Assembly (NCBI RefSeq): GCF_946479415.1
Contig: NZ_CAMLFY010000001.1
Location: 110,565 to 174,564, forward strand
Length of the DNA stretch: 64,000 nt
Origin: an uncultured Shinella sp.
GTDB taxonomy: Bacteria; Pseudomonadota; Alphaproteobacteria; Rhizobiales; Rhizobiaceae
Direction: 5' to 3'
This document shows, piece after piece, positions 53,415 to 62,709 of the stretch. The translations under genes were made by a program, and so were the position numbers. Every line of letters starts with the position of its first letter. Position 1 is the stretch's first letter. The notes below the pieces were generated by a model, which saw nothing but the letters and a program-made list of their open reading frames with translations, ran no database searches and had not been told where the DNA came from.

Positions 53415-55205
53415 TCAGGGCAGTGCTTTCTTCATCCCACTAGCGGCGATCGTCCTGTTGCGCCCCTTCGCCTTGGCTTCCAGCAAGGCGGCATCAGCGC
53501 GCGTGATCAATGTCTCGACGGTGCCGCCTGCGGGGGAAGCTGCAACCCCCACCGAGACCGAAACCGTCCCGAGGATCTGCCCGGCATGGGAGAGCGCGAC
53601 GCTGCTGATCCTGTCACGCAGCGTTTCGGCGAGGCTGGCCGCCTCCCCCTCGTCGAGGGACGGCAGGAGGGCGGTAAATTCCTCCCCGCCGAAGCGAAAC
53701 GCATTGCCGACCGCGCCGATCGTCTCACGCAGGGTCTGCCCGACGAATTGCATGACGAGGTCACCGGCATCGTGCCCGAACTGGTCGTTGAAGCGCTTGA
53801 AGTGGTCGATATCGATCATCAGGCAGGCGAGCGGATCCGACCTGTGGTCGCGGGCATGCCGTTGCACCGTCTCGTCGAGGAAGCGGCGATTGAACAGACC
53901 GGTGAGCGGATCGCTGACGGCAAGCAGCGTCAGCTTCTCGCGCAGTTGCAGATTGGCAAGCGCGAGGCCGACATTTTCGGCGATGAGTTCGAGATAGAGC
54001 CTTGGCCCTTCCGGACCCAGCGCATCGACCACCCGCTCTTCGAGATAGAGCAGCCCGATCATGTCGCCCTGTGCCGTCAGCGGCACACACAGCGCGGCGA
54101 TGCCGGGCGGGTCGATATGCTGGCAAGGCACATCGGAACCGTTGACGCTGCTGGCATGGGAGCGGCCGCGCCGCAGCCCCCAGCATTCCGCCGCGGGGAA
54201 TACCGCGGCGGAATGCGCCGGTTCAAGCCAGGCACCGGCGCGTGCCAACGATGTGCCGGCCTCGTCGAGGACGTAGAGGGCGCCGGCAAGGCCTGGAAAT
54301 ATCTGCGGCGCGAAGCGCACGATCACATCCGTAAGCTCGGCCTGGTTCTGGCAGGCCTGTACGCGATGCATCATTTGCAGAATGAGATCCTTGGTGTTCT
54401 GGTCGGCCCGCCGCTCGGTATCGAGCCGCTCGCGCTCGATCAGGTTGGCACGAAACACCTCGATGGCTTCTGTCATCTCGCCGATCTCGTCGCCGCGCCG
54501 GTCCACAGGGACTTCGACGGTGTAGTCCTGCTTTGCAAGGCGGCTGACGATGCCCGTCATGCGTTTCAGCGGCATCGCGACCCGGCGCCGCAGAACGAAA
54601 TAGAGCACGGCGACGAACAGCGCGCCCGTCACCCCAAGCATGATCTTGGCCACGAGGCTCCATGCGTTGCTGCGCGCGCGGGCCGCTTCAAGCTCCGCGG
54701 CCGTGCGCGTTGCCGTCAGATCGCGAAAATGGGCAACAGTCTGGAGAAGCGCCTTCTGAACCCGCTCATGCTCCGGGCCGAACAGGAGATCCTGCGCCGC
54801 GGCCTTTTCGCCCCGTTGATAGGCCTCGATGGCGGCGCGTTCGAGCTTGTCCAGTTCCTCTGCATCTGCATTAACGGCGAGCAGCGCCTGCGCCTCGGAA
54901 GACGTCAGGCTCTGGGATGCCAGTTTGGCTGCGGCCGCCTCGCGTTGCCGCTCTTCCGCTTCATCGATCTGAAACGCCTGCAAGTGGCGCTCTTCGCCGC
55001 GCATCACATAAAGCCGCGCCTCATCGGTACTGACCTCGGCGCCGAGCGCCAATTCTTCGGCGAGCGTATCGAGCATGAGATGCTGTTCGGCCGCAGCGCG
55101 CTCTTCAACGGCGCTGCGCGACGACAGGATGAAGGCGGCGCCCGACAACGCGGTCAGAGCGACCGTGATGCCATAGGCCCAGTTGGTGATCGTGGTTATC
55201 CTCAT
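53415..55205 (-). CDS. Membrane diguanylate cyclase with HAMP, GAF and GGDEF domains
   Basis: A 596-residue signalling protein. An N-terminal helix (about 8-28), a periplasmic helical sensor segment and a second helix (about 185-205) lead to a HAMP-like linker, a GAF domain (about 270-420) and a GGDEF domain with an intact GGEEF active site (RFGGEEF) and DPLTGLFNRR start. It should make cyclic di-GMP in response to a periplasmic or GAF-bound signal. The usual upstream inhibitory RxxD appears absent. The ATG at 55205 gives a normal membrane-anchor start. It stands alone between the hydantoinase and apiose loci. Confidence 0.88.
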   Translation of the reverse strand: MRITTITNWAYGITVALTALSGAAFILSSRSAVEERAAAEQHLMLDTLAEELALGAEVSTDEARLYVMRGEERHLQAFQIDEAEERQREAAAAKLASQSLTSSEAQALLAVNADAEELDKLERAAIEAYQRGEKAAAQDLLFGPEHERVQKALLQTVAHFRDLTATRTAAELEAARARSNAWSLVAKIMLGVTGALFVAVLYFVLRRRVAMPLKRMTGIVSRLAKQDYTVEVPVDRRGDEIGEMTEAIEVFRANLIERERLDTERRADQNTKDLILQMMHRVQACQNQAELTDVIVRFAPQIFPGLAGALYVLDEAGTSLARAGAWLEPAHSAAVFPAAECWGLRRGRSHASSVNGSDVPCQHIDPPGIAALCVPLTAQGDMIGLLYLEERVVDALGPEGPRLYLELIAENVGLALANLQLREKLTLLAVSDPLTGLFNRRFLDETVQRHARDHRSDPLACLMIDIDHFKRFNDQFGHDAGDLVMQFVGQTLRETIGAVGNAFRFGGEEFTALLPSLDEGEAASLAETLRDRISSVALSHAGQILGTVSVSVGVAASPAGGTVETLITRADAALLEAKAKGRNRTIAASGMKKALP

Positions 55206-55313
55206 GCCGCTACATTGCCAGTAGCGGCTTGAGCGAAGATTAAGAAACCATTGCCGATTGCAGCTACAGGCAAGGCAACGGGCCATGCCCACGATCAGAG
55301 GTTGGATCTGGCC

Positions 55314-56615
55314 TCAGGCCGCGCCTGACCTGATCATGCTGAAATAGTCGTCGCCGCCGACCTGGCCGCCCTTGAGCGCGATCTCCAGGCCATCGGCAGC
55401 ACCGCCATGGGCGATGCAAAGCGGCGAGCCTGGCGTCTGCGGCAGCGGCATCTTCAGCGTCAGGGCCGCGATGCCCATCTCGCCGAGCGCATGACTGGAC
55501 GTATCGCCGCCGGCAACCACTGCCCGGGAGAGACCGGCGCGGGCGACGAGCTCCGACTGAATGCGGCCAAGTGCGCGACCGAGGCGATGGCGCGCACCAA
55601 TGGAGGAATCCAGTTCACCGCCCCGGTCGGCCGAAGGCCCCAGCGCCGTATAGAGCACGACGCTTTGCCCGCTTTCCAGCACCTTCAGGCCCGCCTCGAT
55701 AGCCGCGGCGATGGTCCCGGCATTTCCCTCGCTTGATAGCGCAACCGGGTCGAGCGTCACGCCTGCAAACCCATTGGCCAGCGCATGGCGGATCTGGCGC
55801 TCGGTCGTCGGCGAAACGCTGCCGGAAACGACGGCGATGCGATCGACCGGCCCGGCATCCGCGAAGGCCGGCTTCTCGCCGACCAGTTCATCCTTCCGCC
55901 AGGCGGGGATCAGCGCATATTCGACGCCAGAGGAGCCGCAGACGAAACGGCTCTTTGTGCGCAGCCGATTCCAGAGCAGGCTCCCCGCCGCCACCTGCGT
56001 TGCCGGGTCGAGCACATCGAGCAACAGGATATCGGTGGCTTCCGGTTCCGGCGCACCGAGCAATCCGACATTGTCCACCAATGCGGAGGACAAATTCGTC
56101 TGGCGCGCGAGATGCAGCAGGAGGTTTGCTTCATCCATCGGCGTGACGGGGTGGCGCGACATGACGGGATGGCGGTCGATACGGTAATTGCGACCCTGAT
56201 AGGCGGCGAAGAGTTCTCCGAAAGCGGTGTAGCGGCGGATCTGCGGCGCACCGACGATAAGCGGCACCGTGGCGTCGCCGAAAACGGATCGGCCGATCTC
56301 GATCGCCCGACCGATATTGCCGACGCCGGGGGCCGAATCGAAGGTCGAGCAGACCTTGTAGTGGCAGAGTTCCGCATCGAGCGACTTCAGCCAAATGAAG
56401 GCTTCCCTCAGATGCACATCCATCCAGTCCGGCGTCTCGCTGCGGCTGGTGCCGGCCAGCCCATAGGCACGGGCACCGGAGAAGCGCGAGAGCAAGGCCG
56501 CATCCGGCATTGTCAGGAAGAGCACGGTCTCGACGCCGTTCGAGGCGAGCGCCTCCATGACATCGGTCGAACCGGTGAAATCGTCGCCATAGTAGCTGAT
56601 CAGAGGACGCGTCAT
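55314..56615 (-). CDS. oiaK: 3-oxo-isoapionate kinase-like DUF1537 kinase
   Basis: A 433-residue four-carbon-acid-sugar-kinase (DUF1537) protein: N-terminal sugar-binding domain beginning YYGDDFTGSTD, and a C-terminal nucleotide-binding domain with VVAGGDTSSHALGEMGI. It starts 3 nt after the stop of a RuBisCO-like protein gene, beside the ApsD and ApnL genes. That context points to OiaK, which phosphorylates 3-oxo-isoapionate at C4 in D-apionate degradation. Context rather than unique residues carries the assignment; other four-carbon acid sugar kinases look alike. Confidence 0.85.
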   Translation of the reverse strand: MTRPLISYYGDDFTGSTDVMEALASNGVETVLFLTMPDAALLSRFSGARAYGLAGTSRSETPDWMDVHLREAFIWLKSLDAELCHYKVCSTFDSAPGVGNIGRAIEIGRSVFGDATVPLIVGAPQIRRYTAFGELFAAYQGRNYRIDRHPVMSRHPVTPMDEANLLLHLARQTNLSSALVDNVGLLGAPEPEATDILLLDVLDPATQVAAGSLLWNRLRTKSRFVCGSSGVEYALIPAWRKDELVGEKPAFADAGPVDRIAVVSGSVSPTTERQIRHALANGFAGVTLDPVALSSEGNAGTIAAAIEAGLKVLESGQSVVLYTALGPSADRGGELDSSIGARHRLGRALGRIQSELVARAGLSRAVVAGGDTSSHALGEMGIAALTLKMPLPQTPGSPLCIAHGGAADGLEIALKGGQVGGDDYFSMIRSGAA

Positions 56616-56618
56616 GTC

Positions 56619-57875
56619 TTAGGCCGCCTTGCCGTCGGCAAATTTTTCGATGGATTGCGCAAGTTCGGGATGGTCCTTGGCATAGGTTGCGAGCGGCACG
56701 CCTGAAGCGGCGGCCTCCCAGGCCTGCCTGACCGCCTTCACCCCTGCCCCCGGCCCGCCCGGATGGCTGACGATGCCGCCGCCACAGAGATAAAGCAGCT
56801 CCGTCGAGCCGCCGGTCGCCGCGATCGTATCGGGTGCCTGCCCACCCCATTGGCCAGAGCCGATGACCGGAAGCGCCACGTCCTTCTGCGAAAATAGCGG
56901 TGTCGTCACCGCCTTGTAGGAGCGCACGAAACTTTCGTCCGGCTCCCAGTACTTCACGCGGATGCCGTTGATCTGGAACTGATCGACGCCGAGCAGGCGC
57001 CAGAACTGCTGCCAGACGGAAAATTCGAAGCCGAGGCCGGCATGGCGGGTGAGGATATCCCAGCCGTTGCGGTGGGCATGCAGCACGAGGCCGGAGCGCT
57101 TGCGCAGGAAGGCGAGGCCGCCGAAACCTATCGAATTGATGTTGACGACGGCGCAATTGCCGCCGGCCTGCAACACCCTATCGTGGTTGCGCATCATCTC
57201 GTCTGGATCGGCATGGCTGATGCCGAAGGCATACATGACCTTCTTGCCGGTTTTCTGCTCGTGGTCGAGGATTTTCGGCATGATCGCCGCCACGCGATCC
57301 TTCAGCGACGAATAGGCCGGGCTCATCAGCTTTTCGTCGTCCTTGATAAAATCGACGCCGGCATCGATGAGTTCACCGACCATCTCTGCCGTTTCATGCG
57401 GCCGCAGGCCGAGCGCCGGCTTGACGATGGTGCCGATGATCGGTCGTTTCTTCACGCCCGTCAGCGCAAAACTGCCGGACACGCCGAATTGCGGGCCGGG
57501 ATGGGCGGCGGCAAATTCCGGCGGCAGCTTCATGTCGACGATGCGGATGCCCGTCATGCCCTTGATCGAAAAAACGCCGCCGACCGCGATGGTCATCAGC
57601 GCAGAGAGGTCGGTGCCCACGGCATCCAGCGGAAAATCGATATCGACATCCGCCCGGTTGAAGCTGACGGCATCGCCAGCCTCGTCGGGAAAGGAGGCTC
57701 GGTCCGTCGGCGGCAGCAGGCGGATGGCAACGACGCGGGCGGCGACGCGCGCCTTCAGCTCCTCCGTCTCGCCCGGCAGCGCCACGAAGGTCCCGGTCGA
57801 CTGATCGCTGGCGATCTTCGTCGCCATTTTCTCCACCGAACCCGGCGTCTCTATCCGATAGGTCAGACGGATCAC
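56619..57875 (-). CDS. RuBisCO-like protein of D-apionate catabolism
   Basis: About 418 residues of RuBisCO-large-subunit fold (form IV). It keeps TIVKPALGL with Lys152, the carbamate/Mg motif IKDDE (Lys178, Asp180, Glu181), LHAHRNGWD and CGGGIVSHPGG. In apionate pathways such proteins act on 3-oxo-isoapionate 4-phosphate, either as a decarboxylase (OiaX) or a transcarboxylase/hydrolase (OiaT); I cannot tell which from sequence. The GTG at 57875 is preferred to the ATG 21 nt upstream because GGGAGGAG lies correctly before the GTG. The kinase that makes its substrate follows directly. Confidence 0.88.
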   Translation of the reverse strand: MIRLTYRIETPGSVEKMATKIASDQSTGTFVALPGETEELKARVAARVVAIRLLPPTDRASFPDEAGDAVSFNRADVDIDFPLDAVGTDLSALMTIAVGGVFSIKGMTGIRIVDMKLPPEFAAAHPGPQFGVSGSFALTGVKKRPIIGTIVKPALGLRPHETAEMVGELIDAGVDFIKDDEKLMSPAYSSLKDRVAAIMPKILDHEQKTGKKVMYAFGISHADPDEMMRNHDRVLQAGGNCAVVNINSIGFGGLAFLRKRSGLVLHAHRNGWDILTRHAGLGFEFSVWQQFWRLLGVDQFQINGIRVKYWEPDESFVRSYKAVTTPLFSQKDVALPVIGSGQWGGQAPDTIAATGGSTELLYLCGGGIVSHPGGPGAGVKAVRQAWEAAASGVPLATYAKDHPELAQSIEKFADGKAA

Positions 57876-57905
57876 GTTTTCTCCTCCCGCAGCCATGCCA
57901 CGGCG

Positions 57906-57953
57906 CTTGTTAAGGCCTTATAACTGGTATAATGAGTATTTATGTTATTGCAA
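57906..57953. promoter_or_regulatory. Divergent promoters with a shared palindromic operator (RuBisCO-like gene / gntR)
   Basis: TTATA-ACTGG-TATAA (57918-57932) is a perfect inverted repeat covering both -10 boxes. For gntR (+) CTTGTT (57906-57911) and TATAAT (57928-57933) are 16 nt apart. For the RuBisCO-like gene (-) TTGCAA (57953-57948) and TATACC (57931-57926) are 16 nt apart. One bound repressor could shut both promoters. Confidence 0.6.
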
Positions 57954-58025
57954 GCCGATTGCGGCGAAAGCTGTTGCGGCGAAGGAACTTGGTGCATATT
58001 CAAACCTGTCCAAACCAGGTGACTC

Positions 58026-58742
58026 ATGAACGTCGTTTCCGAACCGATCGTCCGCAAGAAACTCTCCGACGAAGTCTTCGCGCGGCTGAAAGCAATGATC
58101 GAGACCGGCGAGCTGAAAGCCGGCGACGACATGCCCTCCGAGCGCGAACTGATGGAGCGCTACGGTGTCGGCCGCCCGGCGATCCGCGAGGCCATGCAGG
58201 CGCTTGCCGGCAAGGGCCTTGTCGAGATTTCGCAGGGTGAGCGCGCCAAGGTGCTACGCATCACCGCCGAATCCATCATCCGCCAGGTGGACCTGCCGGC
58301 CAAGATGATGCTGTCCGGCTCCTCCGATTCGCTCGAGCACCTGAAGAGCGCCCGCATCTTCTTCGAACGCGGCATGATCCGTGAGGCCGCCACAAAGGCG
58401 ACGCCCGAACATATCGCTGAACTGCGCGCCCTGCTCGACAAGCAGAAGGCCAGCCTCGGCGATGCCGATGCCTTCATCGATGCCGACATGGAATTCCACC
58501 AGTGTATCGCCCAGATCTCGGGCAATCCGATCTTCGCGGCCGTCAGCGGGGCGATGCTGGGGTGGCTGAAGTCCTATCATACCGAAATGCTCATCTGGAC
58601 CGGCCGCGAGAACTTTACACTCGCCGAGCATGAGGAAATCATCCGCACCATCGAGAAGGGCAATGCGGACCTTGCCGAAAAGGCGATGATCAAGCATCTC
58701 GAACGCTCCCGCGCGCTCTATGCCCTCAAGGGCCAGAAATAA
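58026..58742 (+). CDS. FadR/NanR-type GntR transcriptional regulator of the apiose locus
   Basis: A 238-residue regulator with a GntR winged helix-turn-helix (LSDEVFARLKAMIETGELKAG, MPSERELMERYGVGRPAIREAM) and an FCD ligand domain (ADMEFHQCIAQISGNPIF; likely metal histidines). The wing stretch GLVEISQGERAKV resembles NanR-type proteins. It is divergent from the RuBisCO-like/oiaK genes and convergent with apnL, 3 nt away. It most likely represses the D-apiose genes until a pathway intermediate binds. Confidence 0.9.
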   Translation: MNVVSEPIVRKKLSDEVFARLKAMIETGELKAGDDMPSERELMERYGVGRPAIREAMQALAGKGLVEISQGERAKVLRITAESIIRQVDLPAKMMLSGSSDSLEHLKSARIFFERGMIREAATKATPEHIAELRALLDKQKASLGDADAFIDADMEFHQCIAQISGNPIFAAVSGAMLGWLKSYHTEMLIWTGRENFTLAEHEEIIRTIEKGNADLAEKAMIKHLERSRALYALKGQK

Positions 58743-58745
58743 GGT

Positions 58746-60608
58746 TCAAAGCACGATCTCGACGCAGCCATAGGGCGGCAGGGAAATCTGTCCGGCCACG
58801 GGCAAAGCGTCTCCGCCGATCAGCGTAACCGCACGCGGCAGCGACGGCAGGATCACCGTCTGCACCTCCGGCGTGATGTTTGCCATGAGCAGGCATTCCT
58901 GCGACGCGAGACCAAGCACCGCATCCGGCCGTGACGTCTCGACGGCGTGAACCACCTGCCCCGTCAAGGTGCCGAGGCGGGCCAAAACATACCCGAGCGG
59001 CCGCAACGCGCCCTGAGCCGCCGCCTCGCCTTCACCGGCGACAAGCCCGAACGATCCGGCGAGCGTCGAAAGCGTCAGGACCTCCAGTCCCGCCGTCGCA
59101 ACGGTCGCGGCATAGGCCAGCGTCCAGGCCGCACCGAACTGGCCGTTGTGCCGGGCATCGACATTGGCCATCGGAATGCGGCCACCGGAGGGATTGTCTT
59201 TCGTCGCGCTGCCATAGGGGTTCTGGCGCATGGCGATCGTCGAGGGGCCGAGGCGATAGGGCTTTTCGCCATAAATCGTGCGGGTGGAACTGACGACGAA
59301 ACGCAGGGCCTCGAAGGTCTGCATGACCGAGAGATCGTCGGCCGCATGCACGATCGGGTTCGTGCAATGGCTGACATAGTCGATGCGGTCGCCCGGCACG
59401 CGCTTGCGGTTGAGCTCGGTAAAATAGCTCATCATGCCACCACCGAGGCGCACGCCCGGAAAGGCAGCGCGTGCCGCGGCATAGACATCCTCCAGCGGCG
59501 GGCATTCCGGCCAGATGCTTCCAGGGGGCGTCGATTGGCGATCGACCACGGGGCAGACGAACAGCGTGTCGAGCACCAGCCCGGCCTCGCGCACGAGCGC
59601 GGCGAGTTCAGTCATTTCCACGTTCAAAGGACGCGTGCAGGGCACCGCGACCTCGAGCGTCACCTTAAGGCCGGATCGTTCGGCAAGCTCGGCATAACCT
59701 TTCAGGGCTGGCAAACCGTGGCCGGCGCCGGGATCGAAATGCGCGATCAGGTGCCGTGCGCCGGTTGTCTGGAGAACACCGAGCGCTGCCCGTTCCTGCC
59801 CCAGGCATTCGGGGCGCAGGCCAACACCGATCTCGGGGAAACGCCGGATCGTCGGCGTCAGGCGCAGCGTGATGGCACCTGATGCGTCTACCGCCGGGGC
59901 AGCATCATCAGCGGCTCTGATCTCGACGACGACCTCCTGGCTGAAGGGCTTGCCCTTCGGAACGCGATAGGGCCAAGGCAGCGCCAGCGGGCGCACATAG
60001 GTCTTGTAGGAGCCATCGGTCCAATTGCGCTGGTCTTCCATCTCGAAGAGATCGCCGACGAATTCCGTCACCGCCGAAATGCCCGGAACCACCTGGTGGG
60101 TGATCGCGGAAATCTCCTTGAACGGTTGCCACGGCTCGATCTGATCGGGCCAGTGCGCATGCTCGACGCGGCCATCGCCGTGGCGGACAGTAACAGGCTG
60201 CCCTGCGACACCGATGACGGGGTGCAGCACCACGAAGCCCGCCCGCGCCGTCTCGAAATCCGCATCGCTGACGCAGTCAGCGGAAAAGGTGACGGTCTTT
60301 TCCGTGCTGGCTATCGTGATGGCGCAATCGAGATGGGCGCCTGACGGAGCCGTGAAACGGGCCTTGTAGGAAACGGAGAAGCCTTGGCCTGCAGCCTCCA
60401 TCTGTAGGTCGGCAATATCAGCGCTGCAGGTGCCCCAATCCTTATCGCGTACGAGGAATGCCACCGCACGCAGCACCTCATACCCCCGAAAGCACAGGGT
60501 CCGCAGATTGCCGTCCTGAAGCGTTACGCTCAGGTCGCCGGCAACGAGCGTGTGGCTTTCAGGCTCCCGCTCGTTCGTGCCGTAGAGCCTGAGCCGATCG
60601 CCGTTCAT
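58746..60608 (-). CDS. apnL: D-apionate lactonase
   Basis: A 620-residue cytoplasmic protein without a signal peptide. Its size, the N-terminal beta-rich domain and central TIM-barrel-like part (RFPEIGVGL, TLEVAVPCTR, GGGMMSYFTELNR) fit ApnL, which hydrolyses D-apionolactone to D-apionate. The start overlaps the stop of the ApsD gene (ATGA), and a permease gene precedes that, so it sits in an apiose uptake-oxidation operon. Named mainly on context and overall architecture, since catalytic residues of the family are not something I can point to with certainty. Confidence 0.82.
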   Translation of the reverse strand: MNGDRLRLYGTNEREPESHTLVAGDLSVTLQDGNLRTLCFRGYEVLRAVAFLVRDKDWGTCSADIADLQMEAAGQGFSVSYKARFTAPSGAHLDCAITIASTEKTVTFSADCVSDADFETARAGFVVLHPVIGVAGQPVTVRHGDGRVEHAHWPDQIEPWQPFKEISAITHQVVPGISAVTEFVGDLFEMEDQRNWTDGSYKTYVRPLALPWPYRVPKGKPFSQEVVVEIRAADDAAPAVDASGAITLRLTPTIRRFPEIGVGLRPECLGQERAALGVLQTTGARHLIAHFDPGAGHGLPALKGYAELAERSGLKVTLEVAVPCTRPLNVEMTELAALVREAGLVLDTLFVCPVVDRQSTPPGSIWPECPPLEDVYAAARAAFPGVRLGGGMMSYFTELNRKRVPGDRIDYVSHCTNPIVHAADDLSVMQTFEALRFVVSSTRTIYGEKPYRLGPSTIAMRQNPYGSATKDNPSGGRIPMANVDARHNGQFGAAWTLAYAATVATAGLEVLTLSTLAGSFGLVAGEGEAAAQGALRPLGYVLARLGTLTGQVVHAVETSRPDAVLGLASQECLLMANITPEVQTVILPSLPRAVTLIGGDALPVAGQISLPPYGCVEIVL

Positions 60609-61639
60609 GCCAGCAGATCCGCAATCGCGATGGTCTCGCCGCGTTCGGCGCTGAGATAGGCGGCCTCGACGAGGGCGAAGGTCTTCAGGTTGTCGCGACC
60701 GGATGTATCCGGCTCGCGGCCTTGCGACAGCCGCTCCGCCCAGTGTTTCTGGATAAGTGCGACGCTCTCCTGAATGTTGTGCCAGGGCCGCGATGCCCAG
60801 GGTAGCAGGTTCGGCACAACGACGCTTTGCACCGTGCCGTCAGGGCCGTGGACCGTCAGCTTGTAATCCTTGCCGAGGCGTAGCGTGCCCTTGGTGCCGT
60901 CGATCTCGACGAAGGTTTCCGGGAAAGGTTCTTCCGGCAGCTTCGACGCATAGCTGACATCGACGATGGAGGTGATGCCATTGTCATGGTCGAGCAGCAT
61001 GGTCGCGACATCCTCGCCGGCAATGTCAGGATTGATACGGCGCGTGCGGGCGGTCATGCGGCTCGCGTCGCCGAAGAGGAAGCGGGCAATGTCGAGTGAA
61101 TGGATGCCAAGGTCTTCGATGATAAAGCGCTTGCCCTTGGCGAGATAGGGCTGGCCGGAGAACACATCGAAACCGGAGCGGAAGGAGACGCGCCCCCAGA
61201 AAGGCTCGCCGATCGCGCCGCTGTCCAGCACTGCCTTGACAGCGAGGATCGGGGTCTGCCAGCGGAAGTTCTCGTGGATCATCAGCGGAATGCCGGCGGC
61301 ATCCGCAGCGGCGACCATGGCCTTGGCGTCGGCCAGCGTTGGCGCGAAAGGCTTCTGGCAGATCGCCGGCACCTTGTGGCTGGCCGCAAGCTCGACCAGA
61401 GCGCGGTGGCTGCCGACGGTCGTAGCGATATCGACGAAATCGAAGCCGCCATCGGCGAACATCACGTCCGCCGACTGGTAGCGCCTCTCGACGCCGAACT
61501 GGTCGCCGACGATGCGCAGGCGCTCGGGATCGCGGTCGCAGATCGCGACGATCTCGACATCGGCGAGATCCTGCCAGCCATGCATCTGGTTGACGGCGAA
61601 GAAGCCGCAGCCGATCAGCGCACCCTTGGTCTTCGTCAT
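60605..61639 (-). CDS. apsD: D-apiose dehydrogenase, Gfo/Idh/MocA family
   Basis: A 344-residue NAD(P)-dependent dehydrogenase. A Rossmann domain starts GALIGCGFFA, followed by the C-terminal alpha/beta domain with EDLGIHSLDIARFLFG (catalytic His region). The usual EKP motif reads QKP here (ICQKPFAPT). With apnL overlapping downstream and a sugar ABC transporter upstream, ApsD (D-apiose to D-apionolactone) is the best reading; other sugar dehydrogenases of the family remain possible. Confidence 0.82.
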   Translation of the reverse strand: MTKTKGALIGCGFFAVNQMHGWQDLADVEIVAICDRDPERLRIVGDQFGVERRYQSADVMFADGGFDFVDIATTVGSHRALVELAASHKVPAICQKPFAPTLADAKAMVAAADAAGIPLMIHENFRWQTPILAVKAVLDSGAIGEPFWGRVSFRSGFDVFSGQPYLAKGKRFIIEDLGIHSLDIARFLFGDASRMTARTRRINPDIAGEDVATMLLDHDNGITSIVDVSYASKLPEEPFPETFVEIDGTKGTLRLGKDYKLTVHGPDGTVQSVVVPNLLPWASRPWHNIQESVALIQKHWAERLSQGREPDTSGRDNLKTFALVEAAYLSAERGETIAIADLLA

Positions 61640-61641
61640 GC

Positions 61642-62709
61642 TCAGCCTGCCTTTGCCATCTGCATCAGGGTCACGCGCTGCTGGAGGCGGCGCTGCGCCT
61701 GGTCGACGACCACCGCCACGATGATCACGAGGCCCTTGATCACCATCTGCCAGAAGGAGCTCACACCCATCATCACAAGTCCGTCCGACAGAATCCCGAT
61801 CACGAAGGCGCCGATGATCGTGCCGCCGATCGTGCCGCGCCCGCCCGACATGGATGTACCACCGAGAACCGCCGCCGCAATGGCGTTCAGTTCAAGATTG
61901 GTGCCGGTCGCCGGATGCGAGGCCATCAATTCCGAGGAAATGACGAGGCCGACGATCGCCGCGCAGAAGCCGGAGAACATGTAGACGAACATTTTCACGC
62001 GGTTGACGCGGATGCCGGACATGCGCGACGCCCGCTCATTGCCGCCGACGGCGAAGATATGCCGGCCGAGCGGCACGAAGCGGGCGAAATAGGCCGCACC
62101 CAGCGCCACGACGATGAGGATCCAGACCGAAACGGGCAGGCCGAGGATCGAGCCCGAGCCGAGATAGGCAAAACCCTGGTTGCCGAGATCTTCGCGGCCC
62201 GTGAGGTTGGGCAGCGTCTGGCCATCGGAATAGAGCAGCGCCATGCCGCGCGCCACATAGAGCGTGCCGAGCGTCGCGATGAAGGGCGCCACGTTGAGGC
62301 GGGTGATCAAGAGGCCGTTGACCGCACCAATGACGATGCCGACGATGGCGACGATGATCGCCACCTCGACTACGTTGAAATAGACCGTGTAGCCGAGCGG
62401 CAACGCCACGCCATACATGATGAGGCCGCCGGCGATCATGCCGCAGAGGCCGACGATGGAGCCGACCGACAGGTCGATGCCGCCGGTGATGATGACGAAG
62501 GTCATGCCGATGGCGAGAAAGGCGTTCTGCGTCGCGTGCTTCGACATCAGGATCATATTCGCGGTCGACAAAAAATTCGGCGCGAAGATCGAGAAGAAGA
62601 TGATGACCGCAAAGAGCGCGATGAAGGTGCGGAGCTTCATCAGCGTGAGCAGGGCGGCGCCGGTGGAGAGGTGGTTGCCGGTGGCGGCAGTTTGCGTTGC
62701 TGTCGTCAT
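61642..62709 (-). CDS. Ribose-type (RbsC-like) sugar ABC transporter permease
   Basis: A 355-residue membrane protein with about ten helices of the CUT2 permease family: GGIDLSVGSIVGL, TLGTLYVARGMALLYSDG, GGNERASRMSGI and AAAVLGGTSMSGGRGTIGG are diagnostic. It forms a homodimeric channel for a pentose-like sugar, here probably D-apiose. The start overlaps the ATPase stop (TGATG) and the stop is 2 nt before apsD. The stand-alone MocB-like binding protein at 34336-35280 is of the same transporter class and could dock here. Confidence 0.92.
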   Translation of the reverse strand: MTTATQTAATGNHLSTGAALLTLMKLRTFIALFAVIIFFSIFAPNFLSTANMILMSKHATQNAFLAIGMTFVIITGGIDLSVGSIVGLCGMIAGGLIMYGVALPLGYTVYFNVVEVAIIVAIVGIVIGAVNGLLITRLNVAPFIATLGTLYVARGMALLYSDGQTLPNLTGREDLGNQGFAYLGSGSILGLPVSVWILIVVALGAAYFARFVPLGRHIFAVGGNERASRMSGIRVNRVKMFVYMFSGFCAAIVGLVISSELMASHPATGTNLELNAIAAAVLGGTSMSGGRGTIGGTIIGAFVIGILSDGLVMMGVSSFWQMVIKGLVIIVAVVVDQAQRRLQQRVTLMQMAKAG

